The notes below the pieces were generated by a model. The model saw only the letters and a program-made list of their open reading frames with translations, did no database searches and was not told where the DNA came from. Source: an uncultured Roseovarius sp. (lineage in GTDB: Bacteria; Pseudomonadota; Alphaproteobacteria; Rhodobacterales; Rhodobacteraceae). From it: a stretch of 47,521 nt of DNA. Location of the stretch: assembly GCF_913054395.1 (NCBI RefSeq), contig NZ_CAJXIP010000013.1:1-47521 (forward strand), read 5' to 3'. The position numbers were made by a program, and so were the translations under genes. Shown in pieces: positions 19,726 through 29,209 of this stretch; the stretch's first letter is position 1; each line of letters opens with the position of its first letter.

Positions 19726-20649
19726 ATGACAAGAACGCCCCTTACGCGACGCAGCCTTTTGACTGCCGCAGCCGCCGTGCCTTTGGCCGCGACCCTTGGC
19801 CCGGTCCATGCCAGCGCCCCGATGATGGGGGCGTCAACAACGCGCCACAACCGCTTTGTGCTTGGAGATTGCGAAGTGACCACGCTCCTGGCCGCGACCA
19901 TGCCGCGCCCCGACCCGCATTCGATCTTTGGCCTGAACGTCAGCGCCGAAGACTTTGCCGCGGTCTCGGCCAAGGCCAATATCCCCACCGACGCGGCACA
20001 GTTCTTTTTCACCCCGACCGTGATCAACACCGGCAGCGCGCTGATCCTGTTCGACACTGGCCTTAACCCCGATGCGATCACCACTGCGCTGAATGATGCG
20101 GGCTATACGCCCGATCAGGTCGATATCGTGGTGATCACCCATATGCATGGCGATCACATCGGCGGGCTGATGCGCGAAGGTGGCGAGGCGACCTTCCCCA
20201 ATGCCCGCTATGTCACCGGCAGCGCCGAATATGATCACTGGGCGGCAGCCGGAAACGACCGGTTTGACAGCAACATGCGCCCGCTGGCCGAAAAGACCAC
20301 GATGATCGGCGATGGCGCAAGCGTCGCTTCCGGCATCACGGCCATGGCTGCCTTCGGGCACACACCGGGGCATATGACCTATATGATCGAGAGCGGCGGC
20401 AAATCGCTTTTGCTGGCTGCCGATTTCGCCAATCATTATGTCTGGTCGCTCGCCCAGCCAGACTGGGAGGTGAAATTTGACATGGACAAATCCGCCGCAG
20501 CCAAGACCCGGCGCCGTCTTCTGGGGATGCTCGCAACCGATAAGATCCCCTTTATCGGCTATCACATGCCATGGCCCGCCGTCGGTTATGCAGAGGCCCG
20601 GAACAGCAGCTTCTCATATGTCCCGAGCAGCTATCAATTGATGCTCTGA
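19726..20649 (+). CDS. Exported metallo-beta-lactamase-fold hydrolase
   Basis: 307 residues after a GGAGGAATCAG ribosome site. The N-terminus TRRSLLTAAAAVPLAATLG is a Tat-type signal ending near residue 30. The zinc motif THMHGDHIGG gives His139, His141, Asp143 and His144; further ligands are likely in GHTPGHMTY, in LLAADFANH and at the C-terminal GYHMPWP. The arrangement resembles the AttM/AiiA lactonase and alkyl-hydrolase branch more than true beta-lactamases. Substrate is unknown; acyl-homoserine-lactone cleavage is possible but untested. It is monocistronic, with a bidirectional terminator after it. Confidence 0.88.
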   Translation: MTRTPLTRRSLLTAAAAVPLAATLGPVHASAPMMGASTTRHNRFVLGDCEVTTLLAATMPRPDPHSIFGLNVSAEDFAAVSAKANIPTDAAQFFFTPTVINTGSALILFDTGLNPDAITTALNDAGYTPDQVDIVVITHMHGDHIGGLMREGGEATFPNARYVTGSAEYDHWAAAGNDRFDSNMRPLAEKTTMIGDGASVASGITAMAAFGHTPGHMTYMIESGGKSLLLAADFANHYVWSLAQPDWEVKFDMDKSAAAKTRRRLLGMLATDKIPFIGYHMPWPAVGYAEARNSSFSYVPSSYQLML

Positions 20650-20694
20650 AAGCTTCATGCAATGCCTTAACTTTGGCACTCAATTTATTGATAT

Positions 20695-20737
20695 AAAAAG
20701 AAACTGACCGCCCATCAAAGGAGCGGTCAGTTTCGTT
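20695..20737. terminator. Bidirectional intrinsic terminator
   Basis: AAACTGACCGC (20701-20711) and GCGGTCAGTTT (20723-20733) form a perfect 11-bp stem with an 11-base loop. T-rich tails lie on both strands: CGTTT on the plus side and CTTTTTAT on the minus side. It separates the convergent hydrolase and esterase genes. Confidence 0.85.
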
Positions 20738-20758
20738 TGAACCGTAGGGCATCCCGCG

Positions 20759-21571
20759 TCAGAGCTTGCCTGCGGCCTGCAACCGTTCCCAGGCGAATTT
20801 CACATAATCGCTGCGAAACGAATGCCCACCGGGATGCAGGCAGAAATCAAGGATATCGCCCTTGGCGTTGTTTTGTGACCGGCACGTCAGGCCATTCGCC
20901 GTTGCATTTCCGCTCGGGCGGAACCCGCCAAGGGCTTGGTACATTGCAAGCGCCTCGGCCACATCGCCCTGATGCGTTTCAAGAATGGCGCGCCCTGCAA
21001 GCGGCACGGTCGGATCCGACTCGCCATGAATATGAACCAGGCTGGCCGCTGGCTTGGCGCAATGATCCGGCGGCTTCATCCAGAATGTGCCTGAAATCGC
21101 CGCGAACCCCGCGAACCGGCCTGGCATGGTGCAGGCCAGGTTCCACACCATCATGCCGCCCGCCGAGAATCCGGCAGCCATGATCCGCTTCTGATCAATC
21201 GGAAAGCGCGCCGCTGCGTCCCTCAGGACGGCCTCGACATAGCGGAATTCTTCTGATCCGTCACTTTCCATATGGCGGGGGGCGTAGGGTATGACCCAGT
21301 CGTCATCGGCCGATTTCAACGCAATCAAGGCCAACCCCATATCGGAAAGAACGCGCCGCAAGCTCTTGTTGCGCATAACTTTAGCCGCCGACCCACGATA
21401 GCCATGCGCAAACACGACCGCCCCCATGGGCGTACCGCTCGCATGGCTTTCGGGCAGCGCGATCCGATAGTGGCGATCACCAAGCCGGCAATCGGTTTCC
21501 GCCCCACAGGCCTGTGCAGGCGCCGCCGTGCCAAGCGACAGGGCCGCGAAACAAACTGCCAGAAAACGCAT
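20759..21571 (-). CDS. Secreted PHB-depolymerase/LpqC-like esterase
   Basis: 270 residues from the ATG at 21571, chosen because CGGAGG precedes it and the protein then starts with a clean signal peptide (MRFLAVCFAALSLGTAAPAQA). The alpha/beta-hydrolase triad is visible: Ser136 in GFSAGGM, Asp in HGESDPTVP and His in HPGGHSF, with the oxyanion-side motif FAHGYRGS. This matches the LpqC / poly(3-hydroxybutyrate) depolymerase-like family, which also includes feruloyl and acetyl-xylan esterases. No substrate-binding domain is attached, so action on insoluble polymer is doubtful. Location: periplasm or outside the cell. Confidence 0.85.
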   Translation of the reverse strand: MRFLAVCFAALSLGTAAPAQACGAETDCRLGDRHYRIALPESHASGTPMGAVVFAHGYRGSAAKVMRNKSLRRVLSDMGLALIALKSADDDWVIPYAPRHMESDGSEEFRYVEAVLRDAAARFPIDQKRIMAAGFSAGGMMVWNLACTMPGRFAGFAAISGTFWMKPPDHCAKPAASLVHIHGESDPTVPLAGRAILETHQGDVAEALAMYQALGGFRPSGNATANGLTCRSQNNAKGDILDFCLHPGGHSFRSDYVKFAWERLQAAGKL

Positions 21572-21771
21572 GAAAAACCTCCGTTTAATGCCGTCCCAAT
21601 CTGAAGTCATCAGCCGCAAAGGCAAATCACAACCGCGTGCCCTCACCCTGATTATCTCGCATTTTCGGCAAATAGCCGGCCCCGCTCAACCTTTTGGTAA
21701 TCATGCGGGGCTTTGATCTGACGATGCGCGGCCCGACGATCCCGTGATCCGCCATCAAAGGAGGCCCCTAA

Positions 21772-22167
21772 ATGAAACGCTTCATTCTGCCTGCCCTCAT
21801 GGCCTTGGCCATGGTCTTGACGACCGGGGCAACTGCGCAATCCCTGACCGAGGTCAGGACCAGACTTCAGGCCGCCCTGCAACGCAGCCTCAGCCGCACC
21901 ATGATCGACGGCGCCCTGCCGCATCTTGATCTTGATACAGGGGAAATCACAAAGCTTTACCCGATCGAAAATCACGATGTCATCCTGCGGCTGAACGATC
22001 TCTACGTCATGTGCGCGACCCTGGTCAACGCGGAAGGAAAGCCCTCGACGGTCGATTATTACATGGCTCAAAATCGCGGCAGCTATGGGGTCATTCGGAC
22101 CGAAATCGACAACCGGGCCCCGATCAAGTCCCTGATCAGGGCAGGCAAGGCAATCCGGCTGGAGTAG
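21772..22167 (+). CDS. Small exported protein coupled to a hybrid kinase
   Basis: 131 residues with a signal peptide ([23 protein letters not shown]) and a strong AAAGGAGG ribosome site. The mature part has [28 protein letters not shown] and a C-terminal [18 protein letters not shown] do not recognise a domain. One Cys (MCATLV) remains in the mature protein. The stop codon is 5 bases before the start of the hybrid histidine kinase, so both are surely translated from one message. A periplasmic partner of the kinase sensor is a reasonable inference; nothing in the sequence proves it. Confidence 0.8.
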   Translation: MKRFILPALMALAMVLTTGATAQSLTEVRTRLQAALQRSLSRTMIDGALPHLDLDTGEITKLYPIENHDVILRLNDLYVMCATLVNAEGKPSTVDYYMAQNRGSYGVIRTEIDNRAPIKSLIRAGKAIRLE

Positions 22168-22171
22168 TGGA

Positions 22172-24367
22172 ATGATCCGAACCGACGGCTCCAGGCTGCA
22201 CACACCAACGCTCGGGCTTTACCTGCGACTCACCGCAGTGATGGTGCCCACCTTCCTTCTGTTCGCGGCAGGTGGATTGTTGTGGATGAGCCAGAAAAAC
22301 CTGCTGCGCAGCGAAGAGGCGATGGCCATGCGCATCGGCAATGCCACCGCTCGCGTCGGCGGAGCATTGGAACGCTTTAGCGACCAGGGTGACGGCACGG
22401 TGGACTGGTCGAGCCCCTTCGTCACCGACCTTATGCAGACGATGCTGGGCGATCCGGCCATTCGCTGTGTCGAACTGACCGATCCCCAGAACGACAAGGT
22501 GCTGGCGGTTGTGCCGCAAGGGCTTGGCTGTCAGGGGGCCGATACGGCGCTGACCCTGCCCTATGAGGTCTATTCCTGGCCGATCACCAAATTGGTGACC
22601 CGCTTTGACGAACGCGAAATCGCCACCTTCAAACGCTATCAGCGTGATTTCCTTCTGCTTTTGCTGGCCGGTGGTATCCTTATTGCCTCTCTGGCGAACT
22701 GGATATCCTTTCGCGTCATCGTCGGGCGCCCCCTGCATGCGCTGATCGGCCGGCTTGAGGATGCGCGCGAAACGGCCGTTGCCGCCAACCAGGCGAAATC
22801 GGCCTTCCTTGCCAAGATGAGCCACGAAATCCGGACCCCGATGAACGGCATCATCGGCATGGCCGACATGCTCGGCGAGACCGCGTTGAACCGCGAACAG
22901 GAAAGCTATGTGAGCACGATCGTGCGCTCCGGTGATGCCCTGCTGACGATCATCAACGACATCCTTGATTTTTCCAAGATCGAGGCGGGCAAGCTCACCC
23001 TCGCGCAGGAACCCTACCGGCTGCGCGAGATTGTCGAGGATGTCACCCAGCTTCTGGCACCTTTGGCCGCGCGCAAAGGGCTTGAATTTTTCTCTGACGT
23101 TGCGCCAGAGCTGCCGGATGTGATCTTGGGCGATGCCGGGCGTTTGCGTCAAATCCTGGTGAATATTGCCGGAAATGCCCTGAAATTCACACTTGATGGC
23201 CATGTCGCCCTGCGCGTCGCCCCGCCGGACCAGGGCCGGATCGTGATCTCGGTGCTCGACACTGGCGTCGGCATCCCCAAAAACCAGATAGAGAAGGTGT
23301 TCGCTGCCTTTGAACAGGTCGACAACACAGCCACCCGCAATTTTGGCGGCACGGGCCTTGGCCTTGCGGTAAGTCGCCAGTTGACCACGCTCATGGGTGG
23401 CACCCTTGAGGTTACCTCGCAAGAAGGGCTTGGCACCCGCTTTGACATCACCCTTCCGCTGGTCCCGCAAGAGGCTGCGGGCCAGGGGTTGCGCGCGGCG
23501 CCGCTCGATCAGCCGGGCACGGCAAAGCCGGTCATATGGATCCTTGATCCAATCCCCGAACGGCGGGCCGGGCTCTCCGCATCCCTGCGCTATCTTGGGT
23601 GCAATGTTCAGGCCGCCGCCGATTCAGCGGACCTCGCCGAAAGGGCCGCCGGCGAGCCCCCCGATCTTATCCTGCTGGACAGCAGCCTTGCTGAAACCGC
23701 CCTGCCTGCAAGCAGCGCACAGATACTGATGTCGGATGCAAACACCGCACAGGCATCGGTCGGGGACGGATACCTGCGCAAACCGGTGCGCGAATCTTTC
23801 CTGATCGAAGCCGTGCGCGCCGCGCTCAACGGGCCCAAAGGCGCCCACGCCAGGATCACGTCCCTGCCATCGCCCAAGACCAAAGCATCACCCGCCAAAA
23901 CCGGCTGGGCCGCAGGTATCCGGGTTCTGGCTGTTGATGACAACGCCACCAACCGGCTTTTGCTAGAGCGGTATTTCAAGGACTCGGGAGCAGAGCTCCG
24001 GCTGGCCGTCGACGGGCATGACGCGGTTGCCCTTTACAGTCACGCCCCTGCCGATCTTGTCCTGATGGATGTGTCGATGCCCGGCATGGACGGCTATCAG
24101 GCGACCGGCTTGATCCGCACGCGTGAGGCAAGCAAAGGGCTAAGGCCCGCCCATGTGGTCGCAGTGACCGCGAATGTGCTTGAACAGCACAGGCAGGCCG
24201 CTCATCTGGCTGACATGGACGGGTTTCTCGGCAAACCTCTGCGCAAGGCCGACCTGATTGCCTATGTCGAACGATTGGCGCCTGACCTGTGCCCAAGCCA
24301 CGAGGCCCCCGAGGCCGGCACGGTCACCCCCCGCGGCGGGTCAACTCTGCGCTCTGCCGGCGAATGA
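22172..24367 (+). CDS. Hybrid sensor histidine kinase with two receiver domains
   Basis: 731 residues. Two membrane segments (about 17-40 and 158-180) enclose a small periplasmic sensor of about 115 residues. Then come a HisKA domain with His218 ([19 protein letters not shown]), an HATPase_c domain ([30 protein letters not shown]) and two receivers. The first (about 450-560) is degenerate at its acidic pair ([10 protein letters not shown]) but keeps Asp503 (LILLDSS) and the Lys (LRKPV). The second (about 585-705) is canonical: VDDNATNR, phospho-Asp633 in [13 protein letters not shown], and GKPLRK. No HPt domain or DNA-binding output is attached. The preceding exported protein gene ends 5 bases upstream. 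Confidence 0.92.
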   Translation: MIRTDGSRLHTPTLGLYLRLTAVMVPTFLLFAAGGLLWMSQKNLLRSEEAMAMRIGNATARVGGALERFSDQGDGTVDWSSPFVTDLMQTMLGDPAIRCVELTDPQNDKVLAVVPQGLGCQGADTALTLPYEVYSWPITKLVTRFDEREIATFKRYQRDFLLLLLAGGILIASLANWISFRVIVGRPLHALIGRLEDARETAVAANQAKSAFLAKMSHEIRTPMNGIIGMADMLGETALNREQESYVSTIVRSGDALLTIINDILDFSKIEAGKLTLAQEPYRLREIVEDVTQLLAPLAARKGLEFFSDVAPELPDVILGDAGRLRQILVNIAGNALKFTLDGHVALRVAPPDQGRIVISVLDTGVGIPKNQIEKVFAAFEQVDNTATRNFGGTGLGLAVSRQLTTLMGGTLEVTSQEGLGTRFDITLPLVPQEAAGQGLRAAPLDQPGTAKPVIWILDPIPERRAGLSASLRYLGCNVQAAADSADLAERAAGEPPDLILLDSSLAETALPASSAQILMSDANTAQASVGDGYLRKPVRESFLIEAVRAALNGPKGAHARITSLPSPKTKASPAKTGWAAGIRVLAVDDNATNRLLLERYFKDSGAELRLAVDGHDAVALYSHAPADLVLMDVSMPGMDGYQATGLIRTREASKGLRPAHVVAVTANVLEQHRQAAHLADMDGFLGKPLRKADLIAYVERLAPDLCPSHEAPEAGTVTPRGGSTLRSAGE

Positions 24368-24394
24368 ACCGCAACGTCAAAACACTCCGACCGC

Positions 24395-26062
24395 TCAGTC
24401 GTCGGCGGTTTCATCACGCCAGCGGTTCACAATCGGATAGCGCCGGTCAAGCCAGAACGCCCGCTTGCTCAACCGTGTTCCGGGGGCCGACTGAAAGCGT
24501 TTGTATTCGCTTATATAAAGCAGGTGCTCGACCTTCCTGGCATCGGCACGATCATATCCTGCGGCGAGGCAATCGGCGATGCTTCCGTCCTGATCGACCA
24601 GGATATCAAGGATGCCATCCAGCACCGGATAATCCGGCAGGGAATCGCTATCCTTCTGATCTGCGCGCAGTTCGGCACTTGGCGGCTTGTCGATCACACG
24701 GGGCGCGATGACCTCGCCCTTGGGGCCTTTCATCCAGTCCCGGTGATTGGCATTGCGCCAGCGGCAAATCTCGAACACGCGGGTTTTATACATATCCTTG
24801 ATGGGGTTATAGCCCCCCGCCATGTCGCCATAAATCGTGGCATAGCCGACGGCGACCTCGGATTTATTGCCGGTGGTCAACAACATCTCGCCGAATTTGT
24901 TGCTCAGCGCCATAAGCAAGAGCCCGCGCAGGCGCGACTGGATGTTTTCCTCCGCAAGATCGGGCTTTGTGCCCTCGAAAAGCGGCGCAAGCGTACTGGT
25001 GATCGCCGCGCGCGCCTCGGAAATCGGCAGGAAATCATAGCGGCAACCGAGGTTTTCGGCCACCTTGCGCGCATCCTCCAGCGAGGCCTCGGAGGTATAT
25101 TCCGACGGAAGCATCACACAGCGCACATTCTGCGCGCCAATCGCATCGACCGCGATGGTGGCGACGATTGCACTGTCAATTCCGCCCGACAGCCCCAGCA
25201 GAACCTTGGAAAACCCGGTCTTGCGCAGATAATCGCGCAGGCTCAGGACCATGGCGTTATAATCCTGCTCCATTGCGTCCGGCAACGGCGCAAGCGCGCC
25301 CGGCTCGGCGACCCAGCCATCCGGCCCGCGCCGCAGGTCGAGATGGGCAATCGCCTCTTGGAACATCGGCATTTGCAGCATCAGCTTGCCGCCAGGGTTG
25401 AGCACGAAGCTGCCGCCATCAAAGACCTGATCGTCCTGCGCGCCCACAAGGTTGAGGTAAATCAGCGGCAGGCCGGTTTCGATCACCCGCGCCACCATCA
25501 GGTTCTGGCGCAGATCCATCTTGTCGCGGTAATGTGGCGACCCGTTGGGCACGAGAAGGAACTCGGCCCCGGTTTCGGCCAGGGTTTCGGCGACATCCTC
25601 GTGCCAGCTGTCCTCGCAGATCGGACTTCCGATGCGCACACCGCCCACCGAATAGGGCCCGCCCACCGGGCCGGACTGGTAAATGCGCTTTTCGTCAAAC
25701 ACGGTCTCATTGGGCAGGTGATGCTTGAGCACCCGCGCCGTGACCTGACCGCGTTGAAGGATATAATAGGCGTTGTAAAGCCCCACCCCCTCAAGCGCGG
25801 GACCGCCGATTGCGATGCCCGGACCATCGGCACATTCACGCGCAAGCGCCTTGATCGCGGCGATGGCCGCCTGATGAAAGGCGGGTTTCCGCACAAGGTC
25901 CTGAGTGTTGTAGCCGGTTATGAACATCTCGGGAAAGGCGACAAGATCGGCCCCCGCCGCGCGCGCGCTTTCCCACGCGGCGCGCGCCATGGCGGCGTTG
26001 CCTTCAAGGTCACCCACCGTCGGGTTCAACTGTGCCAGTGTCAGGCGAAACCTGTCAGACAT
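24395..26062 (-). CDS. nadE: Glutamine-dependent NAD+ synthetase
   Basis: About 555 residues from MSDRFRLTLAQLNPTVG (ATG at 26062; another ATG two codons earlier). The N-terminal nitrilase-like glutaminase domain has the Glu-Lys-Cys triad: Glu45 (FPEMF), Lys113 (LKHHLPN) and Cys149 (ICEDSWHED). The C-terminal synthetase domain has the ATP-pyrophosphatase P-loop GLSGGIDSAI and the TTGNKSEVAVGY motif. It amidates deamido-NAD to NAD+ using glutamine, in the cytoplasm. It ends 28 bases from the convergent hybrid kinase gene; the plus ORF 24524-26098 is its shadow. Confidence 0.96.
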   Translation of the reverse strand: MSDRFRLTLAQLNPTVGDLEGNAAMARAAWESARAAGADLVAFPEMFITGYNTQDLVRKPAFHQAAIAAIKALARECADGPGIAIGGPALEGVGLYNAYYILQRGQVTARVLKHHLPNETVFDEKRIYQSGPVGGPYSVGGVRIGSPICEDSWHEDVAETLAETGAEFLLVPNGSPHYRDKMDLRQNLMVARVIETGLPLIYLNLVGAQDDQVFDGGSFVLNPGGKLMLQMPMFQEAIAHLDLRRGPDGWVAEPGALAPLPDAMEQDYNAMVLSLRDYLRKTGFSKVLLGLSGGIDSAIVATIAVDAIGAQNVRCVMLPSEYTSEASLEDARKVAENLGCRYDFLPISEARAAITSTLAPLFEGTKPDLAEENIQSRLRGLLLMALSNKFGEMLLTTGNKSEVAVGYATIYGDMAGGYNPIKDMYKTRVFEICRWRNANHRDWMKGPKGEVIAPRVIDKPPSAELRADQKDSDSLPDYPVLDGILDILVDQDGSIADCLAAGYDRADARKVEHLLYISEYKRFQSAPGTRLSKRAFWLDRRYPIVNRWRDETADD

Positions 26063-26139
26063 ATGCATGCCCCTTGCTGCTGTTCCCGCCTGATTTAGCA
26101 GATCACCGCGCGAGGGAAAGCCGATTTGCCCAAAACCCG

Positions 26140-26168
26140 TTGTCAGCCTGTGCCCTGTCCATTAGATT
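26140..26168 (+). promoter_or_regulatory. Candidate promoter of the MORN gene
   Basis: TTGTCA (26140-26145) and TAGATT (26163-26168) are exactly 17 bases apart, predicting a start near 26175 and a leader of about 40 bases before the ATG at 26216. Confidence 0.4.
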
Positions 26169-26215
26169 TGGCACAACCGTCGCACAATCAGGCGGGATGG
26201 GGCATCGGGGCACTT

Positions 26216-27679
26216 ATGAACTTTTCGCTGACACGAACGATGATTTTGAGCATCGCGCTTTGCGCCGCAAACACCGCCTTGGCGCAGGATGGCGAAGTGG
26301 GTGTAAAGCAATACGATGACGGCGGCACCTATGAGGGCACGTTCAAGAACGGCCTTCAGCACGGCACCGGCACCTATACCCTGCCCAATGGCTATGAGTA
26401 TTCCGGCGAATGGATCGACGGTGAAATCCGCGGCACCGGCGTGGCGCGGTTTCCCAATGGCTCGGTCTATGAGGGCGAATTCGCGCGCGGCAAGCCGAAC
26501 GGCGTCGGCAAGATCGTGTTCACCGATGGCGGCACCTATGAGGGCACCTGGGAAGATGGCAAGATCACCGGTCAGGGTGTCGCGATCTATGCCAATGGCG
26601 TGCGTTACGAGGGCGGATTTCGCAACGCGATGCACGACGGGCGCGGCCGCATGGAATCACCCGGCGGCTATACCTATGACGGCGATTGGGTGAACGGCGT
26701 CAAGGAAGGCATCGCTAGGATCACCTATCCGGATGGCGCAATCTACGAGGGCGAGGTGGCGCGAGGCGCACGTGAGGGTCAGGGCAAGCTGACCATGTCA
26801 GACGGGCTGGTTTACGAAGGCACCTGGCGCGCGGGCCAGATTGACGGCAAGGGCAAGCTCATTCAGCCCAACGGCGATATCTACGAAGGCGATCTTGTTG
26901 CCGGCCGACGCGAGGGCATGGGCCGTGTCACCTACGAAAACGGCGACATCTACGAGGGGGCCTTCAAGGATGATCGCCGCCACGGTGAAGGCACATTCAC
27001 CGGCACCGATGGCTATGCTTACACCGGGTCCTGGGTGGCGGGCAAAATCTCGGGTCAGGGGCGGGTCACCTATCCGGACGGGTCGGTCTATGAGGGCGCA
27101 TTTCGTGACGATCTGGCCAATGGCGAGGGCAAGATCATCTATCCTGACGGCTCAACCTATGAAGGGTCATGGGTTGGCGGCGTGATCGAGGGTGCGGGCC
27201 GCGCGACCTATCCCAACGGGCTTGTCTATGAGGGCGAGTTCGAGAATGCGCGCAACCATGGCCAGGGCGTCATGACCTACGCCGATGGCTATCGCTACGA
27301 GGGGGAATGGCGCAACGGCCAGCGCGACGGGCAAGGCATAGCGACCTATCCCGATGGCACGATCTATACCGGCGAGTTTGCCGCCGGACAGCGCCACGGT
27401 CAGGGCAAGATCGTCATGCCGGATGGCTTTACCTATGAAGGTGCCTGGCAGAATGGCGAGATTTCCGGGCAAGGCGTTGCGACCTACGTCAATGGCGATA
27501 TCTATGAGGGCATGTTCCGTCAGGGCAAGCGTCAGGGCAAAGGCACGATGCGATATGCCACCGGGCAAGAGGCCAGCGGCGAATGGCAGGACGGCGCGCT
27601 GACCGAAAACACCACCCCGGCAGAGGCCGTGCAACCGAGCGAAGAGGCCCCGGCCCCGTCCCCGTCCCCGTCAGAGTGA
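26216..27679 (+). CDS. Exported MORN-repeat protein
   Basis: 487 residues from the ATG at 26216. A signal peptide ending ALAQ (about residue 24) is followed by 18 back-to-back 23-residue MORN repeats, residues 37-450, plus a degenerate nineteenth. The unit pattern is x-Y-x-G-x-W/F-x-x-G-x-x-x-G-x-G-x-x-x-Y-P-D/N-G. A Pro/Ser/Glu-rich tail (SEEAPAPSPSPSPSE) ends the protein. MORN repeats form an open beta-sheet used for lipid, protein or membrane contacts; the role of bacterial exported members is mostly unknown. An earlier in-frame ATG at 26126 would hide the signal peptide. The stop abuts the convergent photolyase stop with no gap. Confidence 0.9.
   Translation: MNFSLTRTMILSIALCAANTALAQDGEVGVKQYDDGGTYEGTFKNGLQHGTGTYTLPNGYEYSGEWIDGEIRGTGVARFPNGSVYEGEFARGKPNGVGKIVFTDGGTYEGTWEDGKITGQGVAIYANGVRYEGGFRNAMHDGRGRMESPGGYTYDGDWVNGVKEGIARITYPDGAIYEGEVARGAREGQGKLTMSDGLVYEGTWRAGQIDGKGKLIQPNGDIYEGDLVAGRREGMGRVTYENGDIYEGAFKDDRRHGEGTFTGTDGYAYTGSWVAGKISGQGRVTYPDGSVYEGAFRDDLANGEGKIIYPDGSTYEGSWVGGVIEGAGRATYPNGLVYEGEFENARNHGQGVMTYADGYRYEGEWRNGQRDGQGIATYPDGTIYTGEFAAGQRHGQGKIVMPDGFTYEGAWQNGEISGQGVATYVNGDIYEGMFRQGKRQGKGTMRYATGQEASGEWQDGALTENTTPAEAVQPSEEAPAPSPSPSE
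26324..27565 (+). repeat. Array of eighteen 69-bp coding repeats
   Basis: The MORN array corresponds to 18 in-frame 69-bp units without insertions or deletions. The units share patches such as ACCTATGAGGGC but have diverged at most other positions, so this is an old protein repeat and not a recent minisatellite expansion. Confidence 0.85.
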
Positions 27680-29209
27680 TCAGACCGCCCTGCCCGCGTC
27701 AAGATCGCCAAGGATTCGCGCTGCGCCGCTCAGAATGTCGGCTTTGCGGGTGTCTTCCATCTTGTCCCATGTCCGAAAGATCGGCCCCATGCGCGGGTTT
27801 TGGGCAAACCGATCCCGGTGCCGGTGCAGGAAATCCCAGTATAACAGGTTGAAGGGACAGGCGTTTTCGCCGGTCTTTTCCTTGACCGAATAGGCGCAGC
27901 CCGCACAATAATCCGACATCTTGTTGATGTAATTGCCCGACGAGACATAGGGCTTGCTGGCAATGATCCCGCCATCGGCAAACTGACTCATGCCGATGGT
28001 GTTGGGGGCCTCGACCCACTCAAAGGCATCAACGTAAACCGCCAGATACCAGCCATGCACCTGCGCCGGATCGACCCCGGCCAATAGCGCGAAATTCCCG
28101 GTCACCATCAGCCGCTGAATGTGGTGGGCATAGCCCTCCTGCCGGGTCTGATCAACGGCATGCGCAAGGCAATTCATGCCGGTCTTGCCGCCCCAGTAAG
28201 CGGGCGGAAGATCGCGATCATGGCCGAGGTGATTACGCGCCGTATACTCGGGGCCCTCGTGAAAATAGAGGCCACGAACATATTCCCGCCAACCGATCAC
28301 CTGACGGATATAACCCTCGGCGGCATTGATCGGCACACGCCCAGCTTGCCATTCTTCAATAATTCTGTCGCAGATATCCACAGGATTGAGCAATCCAATA
28401 TTCAAATACGGAGATAGGACCGAATGATACAGGAATTTGTCATTCGTCAGCATCGCATCCTGATAATCACCGAACCCGGGCAACAGATGCTGGGAAAAAT
28501 GATCCAAGGCGCGCTTGGCCTGCGCCGTTGTGACGGCATACCGGAACGGGCGCAGCCTGCCAAAGTTGTCGCCAAACCGGGCCTCGACCAGATCAAGCAC
28601 CTCCTCGGTGATCGCGTCCGGGGTGAACTGAATCGGGGCCGGACGGAGCATGTCGGGGCGTGCCGATTTGCGGTTGTCGTGATCATAATTCCACTTGCCC
28701 CCCGCCGGTTTTCCGCCTTCCATCAGATACCCGGTCTTGCGGCGCATCTCGCGATAGAAATATTCCATCCGCAGTTCTTTGCGCCCCTCGGCCCAGGTGC
28801 TGAACTCTTCGGGCGAAGATAAAAACCGGTCATCCGGCAAAAGCGTCACCTTGAGAGGGGCCTCTTCAAGCGCCTTGATCAGCCGCCATTCGCCGGGGGC
28901 AGTGGCCAGCACCTCGGTGGCACCATGCGCCTCGGCGCGCCGCAACAGCTCTTGCACGATTGACTTGCCGGCATCAGGATCATCAAGCCGGGTATACTCG
29001 ACCTGCCAACCACCGGCGCGCAGGGTCTGCGCAAAATGGCGCATCGCCGAGAGGACAAGCGCGATCTTCTTTGGGTGATGCGGCACATAGCGCGCCTCAT
29101 CCATCACCTCGGCCATCACAACGATATCGCTTGATCTATCCGCCTTGGCGAGCGCCGAAAGGTCATGCGAAAGCTGATCGCCCAGCACCAGGACAAGACG
29201 CGCTACCAT
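27680..29209 (-). CDS. FeS-BCP family photolyase/cryptochrome (PhrB/CryB type)
   Basis: 509 residues starting MVARLVLVLGDQLSHDLSAL. The sequence fits the iron-sulfur bacterial cryptochromes and photolyases: GEWRL in the N-terminal domain, LSPYLNIGLLNP, and FAD-pocket segments such as GYIRQVIGWREYVRG and MVTGNFALLAGVDPAQVHGWYLAVYVDAFEWVE (quoted in part). Four Cys that can hold a [4Fe-4S] cluster are Cys347 (MNCLAH), Cys435, Cys438 (DYCAGC) and Cys451 (NACPF). Agrobacterium PhrB repairs (6-4) photoproducts; Rhodobacter CryB affects photosynthesis gene expression, and either role is possible. Its ATG overlaps the upstream SDR gene by 7 bases, indicating coupling. Confidence 0.92.
   Translation of the reverse strand: MVARLVLVLGDQLSHDLSALAKADRSSDIVVMAEVMDEARYVPHHPKKIALVLSAMRHFAQTLRAGGWQVEYTRLDDPDAGKSIVQELLRRAEAHGATEVLATAPGEWRLIKALEEAPLKVTLLPDDRFLSSPEEFSTWAEGRKELRMEYFYREMRRKTGYLMEGGKPAGGKWNYDHDNRKSARPDMLRPAPIQFTPDAITEEVLDLVEARFGDNFGRLRPFRYAVTTAQAKRALDHFSQHLLPGFGDYQDAMLTNDKFLYHSVLSPYLNIGLLNPVDICDRIIEEWQAGRVPINAAEGYIRQVIGWREYVRGLYFHEGPEYTARNHLGHDRDLPPAYWGGKTGMNCLAHAVDQTRQEGYAHHIQRLMVTGNFALLAGVDPAQVHGWYLAVYVDAFEWVEAPNTIGMSQFADGGIIASKPYVSSGNYINKMSDYCAGCAYSVKEKTGENACPFNLLYWDFLHRHRDRFAQNPRMGPIFRTWDKMEDTRKADILSGAARILGDLDAGRAV

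Noticed and set aside
24524..26098. 524-codon plus-strand ORF opposite nadE
   Set aside because: Shadow frame with no ribosome site and no domain; nadE has all catalytic residues.
26324..27565. Regular 69-bp periodicity considered as a CRISPR array or minisatellite
   Set aside because: Units are contiguous coding repeats with diverged DNA; no conserved repeat plus unique spacer pattern.
27677..27682. TGATCA palindrome at the MORN and photolyase gene ends
   Set aside because: It is simply two adjacent stop codons, not a regulatory site.
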